This document shows positions 1 to 7,693 of a stretch of DNA of 64,000 bases, one piece after another (the first letter of the stretch is position 1; the number at the start of each line of letters is the position of its first letter). The notes under the pieces were generated by a model that saw only the letters and a list, made by a program, of their open reading frames with translations, did not search any database and was not told where the DNA came from. The stretch is from NCBI GenBank assembly GCA_029784795.1, contig JAFMAW010000001.1, forward strand, positions 1 to 64,000, in the 5' to 3' direction. Made by a program: the position numbers and the translations under genes. This DNA comes from Nitrososphaerota archaeon. GTDB lineage: Archaea > Thermoproteota > Nitrososphaeria > Nitrososphaerales > UBA183.

Positions 1-204
1 AATCGCCTGAGAGAGGTCCTTGCCCACCTTCTTCGCGTTGACGTCGAAGGCGGCGACGAACTCCAGGTCCTTGGGGGTGTATCCCCCAACGTTCCAGTAG
101 GTCAGGCCCTCGTCCGGCCCGTTCTTCGATTAGTAACGGAGGCCCTGGACCAGCGCCGAGGCGCAGTTGCCCACACCGGCAACGGCTACCTTGATCTTGG
201 CCAT
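1..204 (-). pseudogene. ino1: Inositol-1-phosphate synthase, 5' part, with in-frame stop
   Basis: The first 68 codons of a myo-inositol-1-phosphate synthase (glucose-6-phosphate to inositol phosphate, the source of archaeal phospholipid head groups) read off the left edge of the window. The ATG is at 204 and the first residues contain VAVAGVGNCASALVQG, the Rossmann NAD-binding start of the archaeal-type enzyme; [16 protein letters not shown] follows. Codon 25 is TAA (130-132), directly after Tyr24, where a second Tyr would be expected in this family. The frame downstream stays perfectly conserved, so one base change (TAC or TAT to TAA) explains it. It could be a sequencing error, a strain-level nonsense mutation or a young pseudogene. 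A TATA-like element (227-235) lies 27 nt upstream and a palindrome sits just before that. Confidence 0.75.
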
Positions 205-226
205 CTATCGCTCCCTCGTCGCCGAG

Positions 227-261
227 GGTATATCAGCCCCTATTTTACTATTGTAAAATAG
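227..261 (-). promoter_or_regulatory. Promoter and 9-4-9 palindromic operator of inositol synthase gene
   Basis: Bases 240-261 form a perfect inverted repeat, CTATTTTAC-N4-GTAAAATAG. It lies between the PadR stop codon and a TATA-like GATATA (227-235) that is 27 nt from the inositol synthase ATG. The site therefore abuts the BRE/TATA region. The neighbouring PadR-family gene is the obvious candidate to bind it (inference). Confidence 0.6.
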
Positions 262-263
262 AC

Positions 264-587
264 TCAGCCTGTCTTTTGCTCCGTCAGGAGGGTCTGCAGG
301 AACGCCTTGGCCTCCTTCACCTCCTGGCGGCCGAGTTCGGTGATCTGGTAGTACTTCCGCCTGTCCTTCGCCTCGGCCCTCACCATCCCTGACCCCTCGA
401 GGTCGTAGAGGACGCGGTACGCCGTCACGCTCCCGCTCCAGAACCCGAACTTCTCGTTGATCAACGCCCTGAGCTCGAAGCCGTACCTCTCTTCGGTCGA
501 GAGGAGGAGCAGGATGAAGAACCACAGGTTCTCTTTCTGGACCTTCAGCTTCAGCCGCTCCACGAACCGCATTCCTATCGCTCTCAT
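264..587 (-). CDS. PadR-family transcriptional regulator
   Basis: A 107-residue winged-helix protein. The core (about residues 20-85) has the PadR layout: helix with LWFFILLLLS, then YGFELRALI, SGSVTAYRVLYDLEGSGMV (recognition helix and wing) and RRKYYQITELGRQEV before a C-terminal dimerisation helix. PadR proteins usually repress genes beside their own and respond to small ligands. The gene lies directly upstream of, and is co-oriented with, inositol-1-phosphate synthase, with a perfect palindrome in the 59-nt gap, so control of inositol-lipid synthesis is the natural hypothesis. Met6 could also be the start. No own TATA box is obvious upstream. Confidence 0.85.
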   Translation of the reverse strand: MRAIGMRFVERLKLKVQKENLWFFILLLLSTEERYGFELRALINEKFGFWSGSVTAYRVLYDLEGSGMVRAEAKDRRKYYQITELGRQEVKEAKAFLQTLLTEQKTG

Positions 588-657
588 TCCGAGTCCCGCG
601 GGCTATCGTGCCTGAACGGTTCCCCCAGGGGCATCAGCCGCCCGACTACCGGTGAAT

Positions 658-666
658 CATATTAAT
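658..666 (+). promoter_or_regulatory. TATA-like box of Nudix gene
   Basis: CATATTAAT sits about 27 nt before the GTG at 690, the spacing expected for a leaderless archaeal transcript. Confidence 0.5.
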
Positions 667-689
667 CCGTCGCCGCTGTCGCTGCGGCC

Positions 690-1130
690 GTGGAGGAGAA
701 GTCAGCCGGGGCGGTGGTCTTCAGGGACACGCCTGGAGGGAGGATGTACCTGCTGCTGCTAAACGCCGGCCGGTGGGACTTCCCCAAGGGGGGCGTCGAA
801 AAGGGGGAGAGCGAGCTACAGACCGTCCTGAGAGAGGTAGAAGAAGAGACGGGGCTGAAGCGGATCAAGATAATCCCGGGCTTCAGGAAGGTGATAGAGT
901 ACTACTACCGCCGCGGCAGGAAGAACGTGCACAAGCAGGTCGTGTACATGCTCGCGTCCACGGACACCGAGAGCGTGAAGATATCCTTCGAGCACCAGGG
1001 CTTCGGATGGTTCAGGTACGGCGAAGCGCTGCACAGGGCGTCCTACGACAACTCAAAGTTCACGCTTACAGACGCCGAGAAGTTCGTGAGGGACGGGCTC
1101 AGAACTCCACCAGAGGGTGGCCCCCCATGA
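690..1130 (+). CDS. Nudix hydrolase (Ap4A-hydrolase-like)
   Basis: A 146-residue Nudix protein with a GTG start supported by the TATA-like box 27 nt upstream. The Nudix box spans residues 34-56: G34, E40, then REVEEETGL with Arg48, Glu49, Glu52 and Glu53 as the metal-binding and catalytic set. The N-terminal SAGAVVFRD and the WDFPKGG loop resemble asymmetrical diadenosine-tetraphosphate hydrolases, which clean up dinucleotide polyphosphates in the cytoplasm. Substrate is not proven by sequence. Its 3' end overlaps the convergent gene by 32 nt. Monocistronic. Confidence 0.88.
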   Translation: MEEKSAGAVVFRDTPGGRMYLLLLNAGRWDFPKGGVEKGESELQTVLREVEEETGLKRIKIIPGFRKVIEYYYRRGRKNVHKQVVYMLASTDTESVKISFEHQGFGWFRYGEALHRASYDNSKFTLTDAEKFVRDGLRTPPEGGPP

Positions 1131-1776
1131 GCTTCACCACCTTGATGTAGTGGAACCCAGGCTCGTCCGTGCGCTTGACGTAGGTGGTCTCAGTTATCCT
1201 GTCGTAGGTGTACTTCAGGAACCCCGAGGGCTCATCCTTCAGCCGCGCGTAGAAGAATATGGATGCCTCTTCATAGTCGTCGATGCGGGCGAAGGTCCCG
1301 AGAATCCATCCGCTCCCTTCTCTGAATGCGAACAGAGGGAGAGGCGGCTCCTCGAAGAGGGTCTTGTAGGCGCCCACTTTCACGAGGCTCGGCACGTTCT
1401 CCACCTCGACGGACATGAACTTGTCCTGGAATCCGTTCTTCTCTTCCAGGGGCTTGGGCATCTTCTGGACCCTTATCACTGGCGCGTAGAGGTACGACGC
1501 GTTGCTGGCCGAGCTCACGAACTGCACCTCCTCGCCCTCCCCGGTTATCCTGTATGCGAGAAACTCGTCGACTGTCCCGTTGTCGAAGTAGTAGAAGATA
1601 GGGGTCCCCATGAACAGGTCCGCCTGGGCGGCGATCCTCGTCGCCTTCCCCTGCTTGAACGCGAAGAGGGGGAACGGGGCCCTCTCGAGCGCGCAGGATA
1701 GTCTCCCGAGGTCGAGCAGGGAGTCCAGGCCGATGTAGCATGCGCCTCCGATCCTCTGGTCTTCCTTCTTCGGCAA
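1099..1776 (-). CDS. Unknown protein with two tandem repeats
   Basis: Function not recognised. The protein, 225 residues from the TTG at 1776, is an internal duplication: PFPLFAFKQG (about residues 34-43) recurs as PLPLFAFREG (145-154), each followed by a hydrophobic FYY/FFY strand about 25 residues later and ending in a basic IRVQKM or IKVVKLM segment. The period is about 111 residues. No signal peptide or membrane helix is seen, so it is probably cytosolic and beta-rich. The TTG start is preferred because a TATA-like TTATTTATAA (1802-1811) lies about 28 nt upstream; an in-frame start at 1827 would precede that box. It converges on, and overlaps, the Nudix gene. Confidence 0.6.
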   Translation of the reverse strand: MPKKEDQRIGGACYIGLDSLLDLGRLSCALERAPFPLFAFKQGKATRIAAQADLFMGTPIFYYFDNGTVDEFLAYRITGEGEEVQFVSSASNASYLYAPVIRVQKMPKPLEEKNGFQDKFMSVEVENVPSLVKVGAYKTLFEEPPLPLFAFREGSGWILGTFARIDDYEEASIFFYARLKDEPSGFLKYTYDRITETTYVKRTDEPGFHYIKVVKLMGGHPLVEF

Positions 1777-1865
1777 CCATCGCCGGCCGCCCCTGTCTTG
1801 GTTATAAATAATCGGAAGAGGAAGCAACCCTTGATGCGTTCCTGCGGAGGGAGCCCGTTTCGACC

Positions 1866-2258
1866 CTGAGCGAGTGGAGGGAGGAGACTGCCAAAGACCT
1901 CGCAGACGCAGCCTCGAGGCTGGAGGCGGCCCTGGCTTCCATATCGGGGGAGCCTTCCGAAGAGCAGATCCGATCTGTCTGGATCGCCTACCTGATGGTG
2001 GAGAAGAGCATCGGCTTCATCAGGCTCGACCTAGACGAGGAGAACCCTGGCCGCTTCGTCGAGCTGAAGCAGTACGCCGTACCCGACGAGAGGCAGGCGC
2101 TCAAGTTCGCCCTGAGCAGCCTCAGGAAGGGGTCAGGCGACTTCTCCCTCGGCGACTTCCGCCAGTCGTTGAAAGGGCTACGCGAATCAAGGAACTATCT
2201 GAGGGCCCTACTCAGGGCCAAGCGGCTGAAGCGGGCGCGGAGACCTAGGCCTGCCTAG
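1866..2258 (+). CDS. Conserved-looking helical protein of unknown function, start unclear
   Basis: A helical, charged protein ending RRPRPA, with a protein-like middle such as VWIAYLMVEKSIGFIRLDLD and ENPGRFVELKQYAVPDE. Coding character clearly continues upstream of the first in-frame ATG (1995), back to about 1860 (SEWREETAKDLADAASRLEA), yet there is no in-frame ATG, GTG or TTG between the TAA at 1809 and 1995. CTG at 1866 or 1842 is possible. Alternatively the ATG at 1834, 25-30 nt after the TATA-like TTATAAATAA (1802-1811), was the original start and a 1-nt indel has shifted the frame. Coordinates here use CTG 1866. Function unknown. Confidence 0.5.
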   Translation: MSEWREETAKDLADAASRLEAALASISGEPSEEQIRSVWIAYLMVEKSIGFIRLDLDEENPGRFVELKQYAVPDERQALKFALSSLRKGSGDFSLGDFRQSLKGLRESRNYLRALLRAKRLKRARRPRPA

Positions 2259-2710
2259 GGCTCTTCTGACTTCTTCTTCCTTGCCCTAGGCTTCTTGGGG
2301 GCTGCCTTCTTCGGCTTCTCTCCAGAGCCTTCGGGCTTCTCAGACTCGGGGGCCTTCGCTTCTTCCTCCTTGGGCTCGGCCTCCGGGGCCTTCGGTGTAT
2401 CCTCGACGGCTTCGGGTTCCTTCGGCGTCTTCTTCTCCTTCTCCTCTTCAGACTCTTCTCCCAGCACTATCTCTTGAATCGTGAGTTCTTTCCCAGCGAC
2501 GAACACCCTGTACTTCTTTCTGACCCCGTTCATGAACAGGAAACGCTTGATGTAGGTCTTCACGTCCCTGGGCTTCACTCCGTCCCTGAGGCCCTCGTCC
2601 TCTATCTCCATGGAGTCGCCAGAGACAGAAGGTTTGGTGCCGACCCGCGGCTCCAGGAACGCCGCCAGCTCATCCCCCTTGCCCTTGAGCGTACCGAGGG
2701 TTACCTTCAA
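2255..2710 (-). CDS. eL22-like ribosomal protein with long charged tail
   Basis: A 151-residue protein in two parts. Residues 1-82 resemble eukaryotic ribosomal protein eL22: DELAAFLEPRV, then SGDSMEIED, and KPRDVKTYIKRFLFMNGVRK followed by KYRVFVAGKELTIQ, which follow the eL22 pattern of an acidic FLxxR segment, a short beta strand, a KRYLKYLTKKYLKKN-like basic helix and a final strand. Residues 83-151 are a low-complexity Glu/Lys/Pro/Ala tail ending in RKKK, typical of disordered RNA-binding tails. The start is TTG after a GAGAGGGAG stretch. It follows uppS in the same direction (38-nt gap). Assigned from eye-level pattern only; another small RNA-binding protein is possible. Confidence 0.5.
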   Translation of the reverse strand: MKVTLGTLKGKGDELAAFLEPRVGTKPSVSGDSMEIEDEGLRDGVKPRDVKTYIKRFLFMNGVRKKYRVFVAGKELTIQEIVLGEESEEEKEKKTPKEPEAVEDTPKAPEAEPKEEEAKAPESEKPEGSGEKPKKAAPKKPRARKKKSEEP

Positions 2711-2748
2711 CTTGGGCTCCCTCTCACCAGGTCATGCTATATGTTTTC

Positions 2749-3531
2749 TTATCGGCCATACCTTCGTCTCCGCTTCTGGTAGGTCCTGATGGCCCTGAGC
2801 AGGTCGATGTACCGGAAGGCAGGCCAGAAGACGTCCACGAACACCAACTCCGAGTAGGCGCCCTGCCAGAGGAGGAACCCGCTCGTCCTCTCTTCCCCCG
2901 ACGTCCTGATTATGAGGTCCGGCTCTTGGTTGGGGAGATAGGCCGTGTAGAGCCTCCTCGAGACGGTGTCTTCGGTTATGGCCTCCGGGCTCAGCTTCCC
3001 GCTCTTCACGTCCTGGGCGACGGACCGTACAACGTCGGTGATCTCCGCGCGTCCTCCATAGGCGACTGCGATGTTGAGGTAGTGGTCGCTGTAACCTTCC
3101 GTCTTTCTCTCGATGGCCCGAAGGAGGTCGACGATCGACTGGGGGAGGAGGTCAAGGTGCCCGATGGCCCTGACGTTGACCTTGTACTTCGATATCCTAG
3201 CGTCGCTGAGCAGCCTGTTGAGCCTCGCCTCGATGAGGCGGAACAGGGCAGCCAGCTCCTTCGGGGTCCTGTCCAGGTTCTCCGTGGACAGCACATACAG
3301 CGTGACTGTCTTGATCCCCAGGTCGTGGCACCAGTCAAGGAGCTCCTCCGCCCTGTTCGCCCCTTCCTCGTGGCCTAGCCCGTTGGATATCCCCTGAATC
3401 TGAGCCCAGCGCCTGTTCCCGTCCAGGATGATGCCTACGTGTCCCGGTATCTCGTCCCCTTCGACCTGGGCCTTCAGCCTCCCCTCGTAGACCTTGTATG
3501 CGCCCAGGTACCTCAGCGCTGACTCTAACAT
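2749..3531 (-). CDS. uppS: cis-prenyltransferase (undecaprenyl-diphosphate synthase family)
   Basis: A 260-residue short-to-long-chain cis-prenyltransferase that elongates isoprenoid diphosphates with IPP; in archaea the product is the dolichol-type carrier for protein glycosylation. Diagnostic motifs: HVGIILDGNRRWA (31-43, catalytic Asp37), the RTSGEERTSGFLLWQ block with the conserved RxSG, and ELVFVDVFWPAF near the C terminus (IPP/Mg binding). Length is normal. It sits 3 nt after the DUF373 gene in the same direction, so the two form an operon, and the eL22-like gene follows. Confidence 0.93.
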   Translation of the reverse strand: MLESALRYLGAYKVYEGRLKAQVEGDEIPGHVGIILDGNRRWAQIQGISNGLGHEEGANRAEELLDWCHDLGIKTVTLYVLSTENLDRTPKELAALFRLIEARLNRLLSDARISKYKVNVRAIGHLDLLPQSIVDLLRAIERKTEGYSDHYLNIAVAYGGRAEITDVVRSVAQDVKSGKLSPEAITEDTVSRRLYTAYLPNQEPDLIIRTSGEERTSGFLLWQGAYSELVFVDVFWPAFRYIDLLRAIRTYQKRRRRYGR

Positions 3532-3534
3532 GTG

Positions 3535-4689
3535 CTATTCGTTTTCCGCAGGGCCCCTGACCCGGACCCGCGGATAAATGGCTGTGGTGAGCGCGAAGAT
3601 TGCAGCCAGGCCCACGAGGACAGCGGAGACCAGCAGGAAGATCGACTGGGCGTTTCCGCTCACGAGGTAGGCTGAGAACGTCTGAAGCGGGAGATACAGT
3701 ATGGCCAGCATCACCAGGACGAAGACGTCCCTGTTCCAGCGGGCGCTCCCCCTGGCAAGGTGAGACAGCAGGGCTCCGGCGGCGTAGATGGCTATGCCTC
3801 CCCACACGAAGTCTATGCTCCCTCCGATGAAGTTCCCCACGAGCACCCCTCCGTAGACCAGGATGTTCGCCGGGTTGGCTGATATGGCTTTGACCGCCAC
3901 CGTGTCACTGAGCATGGAGCCGTACCCTGTGAGGATGCCCACCAGGGCCACGATTATCCCGGCCACCAGAGAGAAGAACCTGAGGAAGCCGGTAGGGCCC
4001 CTGTGAAGCAGGCCGGTGACGTTCCTGTCTATGCTGAACCCCCTGACCAGGAACGCCCCGCCTATGATGAGGAGGGCTGCGATCCCTGCCTCGAATGTCC
4101 TGTTGGCGACTATAAGGATCCCTGCCAGGACGAGGATGAGCCCAGGGACCCCCAGCGCGTACTTCGAATAGTGGGGGTCGAACACCAGCATCCTAAGGTA
4201 CCGGCCGAGGATCTCGTAGGTCTCCTCCACCGTCTGGCTGTGCTTGACCGTCACCCTGTGCACCGAAACGATCGGCTTTTGGCTCTGGATTACGGGTATC
4301 ACCTGCTCGTCCTCGCCTCCGTCGGACACCAGCACCACACCGGAGTAGGACCCGCCCTGGACGATCGACCTCACCTGCCTCCCGACCCTCCTGTCGGCCT
4401 GGAAACCTCTGTCAGGGTCGCCGCACACCACCGCGACCTCGCAGGGGGTGTTCGATTCGACCAACTCGTCGTACTTCTTGACCGCCGCGAAGATAGCGTT
4501 GGCGTCGGCCTCCTCGGGGTCTGCGAGCGCCAGCTTGGTCGCCGCCTCCACCGCCGCCTTCCTTCCCACCACCGGAGACTCGACCCTGGCCTTTGATCCG
4601 AGGTCGTCGTCCCTGTCGACGCAGAGGACGAGATATTTCTCCTCTGTCTGAGGCATGTTCGGGCTCGACTCATCGCCCTGGCTGTCCAT
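3535..4689 (-). CDS. DUF373 family membrane protein
   Basis: A 384-residue archaeal DUF373 protein. The soluble N-terminal half (about 15-170) carries LVLCVDRDDDLG and the later CGDPDRGFQADRRVGRQV and VLVSDGGEDEQVIP blocks that define the family. The C-terminal half has six to seven membrane segments (about 179-195, 200-216, 237-256, 278-306, 322-341, 349-371). The biochemical role is not established. Start may be Met1 (4689) or Met12 (4656, just before the conserved part); an AT-rich stretch 4692-4735 serves this gene and the divergent acyl-CoA ligase. Tightly linked to uppS, which suggests a lipid-carrier or envelope role (inference). Confidence 0.85.
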   Translation of the reverse strand: MDSQGDESSPNMPQTEEKYLVLCVDRDDDLGSKARVESPVVGRKAAVEAATKLALADPEEADANAIFAAVKKYDELVESNTPCEVAVVCGDPDRGFQADRRVGRQVRSIVQGGSYSGVVLVSDGGEDEQVIPVIQSQKPIVSVHRVTVKHSQTVEETYEILGRYLRMLVFDPHYSKYALGVPGLILVLAGILIVANRTFEAGIAALLIIGGAFLVRGFSIDRNVTGLLHRGPTGFLRFFSLVAGIIVALVGILTGYGSMLSDTVAVKAISANPANILVYGGVLVGNFIGGSIDFVWGGIAIYAAGALLSHLARGSARWNRDVFVLVMLAILYLPLQTFSAYLVSGNAQSIFLLVSAVLVGLAAIFALTTAIYPRVRVRGPAENE

Positions 4690-4760
4690 ACTTAAGCCTA
4701 GACCGCCTCGCTGGCGCTTCGGGGATATCCTTAAGGCGTGTATTGAGCCGTTGGCGGCCT

Positions 4761-6443
4761 ATGCCGGAGCCTCTCGAGCGTCCATGGCTCAAGGCGCAGG
4801 TCGGGAACAGGTACTCTGTCCCACGGCCTCGGGTCAGGCCGCTCTATGCGCTCCTGACCGACTCTGCAAAGCTGCATCCCAGGGATCGTTGCCTCCACTA
4901 CCAGGGAAGGGACTTCACGTACGCCGAGGTGGACGAGCTCTCTTCCAGGTTCGCATCCGCGCTGGTGGGGCTCGGCGTAAAGAAAGGGGACAGGGTGGCT
5001 GTCTTCCTCCCGAACATCCCGCAGCTGGTCATCGCCTATTTCGGGACCCTGAAGTGCGGAGGGATCGTCGTCATGTGCAACCCGGTCTACAAGGAGAGGG
5101 AGCTGGAGCACCAGCTGAGGGACTCGGGTGCGGAGGTAGTCGTTGCGAGTCGGACGGTAGCCAGGGGGATGGATCTGTTCAGCAGCCTCGAAGGGTGCCG
5201 GGGGAGGCTCAGCCTCAGGCATGTCGTAGTCACCGGGCTCGGGGACTACCTGCCGGGCCTGAAGAGGCGCCTCGCGGGCCTCGCCGGGATCAAGGATGTC
5301 CCCCGGCGCGACACCCTCGACTTCGTGGACCTTGTCGGGTCCAGCGCCCCCATCGCGACCTACGCTTCTGTCGACCCTGTCAGCGACGTCGCAGTCCTGC
5401 AGTACACCGGGGGGACCACAGGGGTGTCGAAGGGCGCTATGCTCACCCACTACAACCTCGTCTCCAACGCGGAGTACGGCGTCTCCCTCTTCCCCATCAC
5501 AGGGCGCGACATCTCTCTCTGCGTCCTCCCGCTCTACCACATCTACGGGCTCACGGTCACCATGAACGCCCCCCTGGCAGCGGGCGCGGCGATGGTGCTG
5601 CTCCCCAGCTTCCACGTGGACGAGGTGATGAAGACCATCCAGAGCCAGAAGGTGACCATCTTCTCCGGTGCGCCTGCCATGTACGTGGCCATCAACAGCA
5701 AGCCCGAAGCAAGCAAGTTCAACCTGCGCTCCGTCCGTGCCTGCCTCTCGGGCGGGTCGGCCCTCCCACCGGCTGTCAGGAAGAAGTTCATCGAGCTGAC
5801 CGGGGGGAACCTCGTCGAAGGGTACGGGCTCTCGGAGACCAGCCCCGTGACGCACTGCAACCCCGTGAGCGGCGGGGTCGTGAAGGACGGGTCCATCGGG
5901 CCCCCGTTCAGCGAGACGGACGCCATGATAGTCGACCTGTCAGACAGGGACAAGGTCCTCAAGGCGGGCGAGGTCGGAGAGCTCGCCGTGAAGGGGCCGC
6001 AGGTCATGAAGGGCTACTGGAACCAGAAGGAGGAGACAGACGCCGTCCTGAAGGACGGATGGTTCATCACCGGCGACGTGGCCAAGATGGACCCCGAAGG
6101 CTACTTCTACATCGTGGACAGGAAGAAGGACATGGTGAACGTGGGCGGGCTCAAGGTGTACCCGAGAGAGGTGGAGGACGTCCTCTTCGAGCACCCCGAC
6201 GTGAAGGAGGCCGGGGTCGTCGGAATCCCCGACGACTTCAGCGGTGAGGCCGTGAAGGCGTTCGTGGTCCTGAAGGACCCTGCCAAGAAGGTCACCGCCC
6301 AGGAGATCACGGCGTTCTGTCAGGAGAGGCTCGCGAAGTTCAAGGTCCCCAAGGAGGTGGAGTTCGTCCAGGAGCTGCCGAAGACCCTGATAGGGAAGGT
6401 CCTCCGCAGGAAGCTAAGGGAGCTCAAGCCTCCACAACCATAG
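4761..6443 (+). CDS. Long-chain acyl-CoA synthetase (AMP-forming)
   Basis: A 560-residue ANL-superfamily ligase activating a carboxylic acid to its CoA thioester through an acyl-adenylate. Motifs in order: YTGGTTGVSKGAMLTH (about 215-230, P-loop), GYGLSETSP (about 355), GWFITGDVAKMD (about 433-444, AMP-ribose Asp), YFYIVDRKKDMVNVGG hinge, and the catalytic Lys in IGKVLRRKL (about 545). The match is to fatty-acid FadD-type ligases; exact chain length is not readable. ATG 4761 is chosen because CTTAAG (4730-4735) lies 28 nt upstream and the upstream extension overlaps the divergent gene. It begins the fatty-acid catabolic region. Confidence 0.9.
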   Translation: MPEPLERPWLKAQVGNRYSVPRPRVRPLYALLTDSAKLHPRDRCLHYQGRDFTYAEVDELSSRFASALVGLGVKKGDRVAVFLPNIPQLVIAYFGTLKCGGIVVMCNPVYKERELEHQLRDSGAEVVVASRTVARGMDLFSSLEGCRGRLSLRHVVVTGLGDYLPGLKRRLAGLAGIKDVPRRDTLDFVDLVGSSAPIATYASVDPVSDVAVLQYTGGTTGVSKGAMLTHYNLVSNAEYGVSLFPITGRDISLCVLPLYHIYGLTVTMNAPLAAGAAMVLLPSFHVDEVMKTIQSQKVTIFSGAPAMYVAINSKPEASKFNLRSVRACLSGGSALPPAVRKKFIELTGGNLVEGYGLSETSPVTHCNPVSGGVVKDGSIGPPFSETDAMIVDLSDRDKVLKAGEVGELAVKGPQVMKGYWNQKEETDAVLKDGWFITGDVAKMDPEGYFYIVDRKKDMVNVGGLKVYPREVEDVLFEHPDVKEAGVVGIPDDFSGEAVKAFVVLKDPAKKVTAQEITAFCQERLAKFKVPKEVEFVQELPKTLIGKVLRRKLRELKPPQP

Positions 6444-7602
6444 AGACAGCGTTCCCGCCGCCCAGGCAGAGCGTCGCAAGACCTGTCTTCCTGCCCTTCC
6501 TTTTCAGCCCGTAGATCAGCGTGGTGAGCACCCGCGCCCCGCTGCACCCGATGGGGTGCCCGAGCGCCACGGCCCCGCCCCAGACGTTGAACCTGGACTG
6601 GTCGACGCCTAGGGCCCTCCTTACGGCTATGGACGCCGTGGAATATGCCTCGTTGTGCTCGAAGACGTCGATGTCGCCGACGTCCATCTTCAGCCTCCTG
6701 AGGAGCGCCTTCGTCGTAGGGATGGGCGCCTCCATGACCCTCGCAGGCTCGAGCCCTCCGGTCTCGTACCCTATGACCTTCGCGAGCGGTTTGGCTCCCA
6801 GCCTGTCCGCGGCCTCCTGCGACGCGATGACAAGGGCCGAGGCGCCGTCGCTCAGCTGAGATGAGTTCCCCGCGGTCAGCACGCCGTCTGGTTTGAAGAC
6901 CGGCTTGAGCCTGGCCAGCTTCTCCCGGGTGGTGTCCTCTCTCACGCATTCGTCGACCGAGAACTCGGCGATCTCCCCTCCCTCGCGCTTGACCCTCACC
7001 TTCACCTTCTCCAGATCGAACGCGCCCTCTTCGGAGGCCTTGGCCGCCTTCATGTGGCTGGAGTAGGCGAACTCGTCCGCCTCCTCTCTCGAGATGTGGA
7101 ACCTCCTGGCCACGTTTTCGCCCGTGACCCCCATGTGGTAGTCATGATAGGCGTCCCAAAGGCCGTCCACTATCATGCCGTCGAGGAGGCGCGCGTCCCC
7201 GAACTTCGTCCCCCACCTGACGCCCTTGGCGAGGTACGGGACGTTGCTCATGTTCTCCATCCCCCCGGCGACCACGACTTCGTTGTCCCCGGCTTTGACC
7301 GACTGCGCGGCCAGCATCACTGCCTTCAGGCCGGACCCGCAGACTTTGTTGACCGTGAACGAACCCACGCCGAAAGGCACCCCCGCGTGCACGGCGGCCT
7401 GCCTCGCAGGATTCTGGCCGAGGCCCGCCGACACGACGTTCCCCATAATCACTTCGTCGACTTCCCCAGGGGCGACTTTGGCCCTCCTCATCGCCTCTTC
7501 TATGACCAGGGCCCCGAGCTTGGTGGCCGCCACCCCCACCATGCTCTTCCCGAACTTCCCGATGGGGGTCCTGCAGGCAGACAGTATGACTGGTTCGGCC
7601 AT
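6424..7602 (-). CDS. Acetyl-CoA C-acyltransferase (thiolase)
   Basis: A full-length, catalytically complete thiolase of 392 residues, cleaving 3-ketoacyl-CoA or joining two acetyl-CoA. The acylated Cys is in VNKVCGSGLKAV (Cys88), the general acid-base set is in HNEAYS and GGAVALGHPIGCSGAR, and the second Cys is in CLGGGNA. All four thiolase signatures are intact, in contrast to the second thiolase-family gene at 9153. The second of two adjacent ATGs is preferred since TTTAAAAC (7627-7634) lies 28 nt upstream. Its end overlaps the convergent acyl-CoA ligase by 20 nt. Confidence 0.93.
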   Translation of the reverse strand: MAEPVILSACRTPIGKFGKSMVGVAATKLGALVIEEAMRRAKVAPGEVDEVIMGNVVSAGLGQNPARQAAVHAGVPFGVGSFTVNKVCGSGLKAVMLAAQSVKAGDNEVVVAGGMENMSNVPYLAKGVRWGTKFGDARLLDGMIVDGLWDAYHDYHMGVTGENVARRFHISREEADEFAYSSHMKAAKASEEGAFDLEKVKVRVKREGGEIAEFSVDECVREDTTREKLARLKPVFKPDGVLTAGNSSQLSDGASALVIASQEAADRLGAKPLAKVIGYETGGLEPARVMEAPIPTTKALLRRLKMDVGDIDVFEHNEAYSTASIAVRRALGVDQSRFNVWGGAVALGHPIGCSGARVLTTLIYGLKRKGRKTGLATLCLGGGNAVSMVVEA

Positions 7603-7693
7603 GGCCATACTTCGTCAATACTTCGTTTTAAACGGAACCGGTCAGCGGAAATCGCTTTCCCTAAATACCGAATCCCCAGGGCCGAGTTCAGGT

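Noticed and set aside
4731..5855. 374-codon open frame on the minus strand opposite the acyl-CoA synthetase
   Set aside because: It is antisense to a gene with complete ANL motifs, has low-complexity Arg/Pro/Gly/Asp content and no family features; long antisense frames are common in GC-rich DNA.
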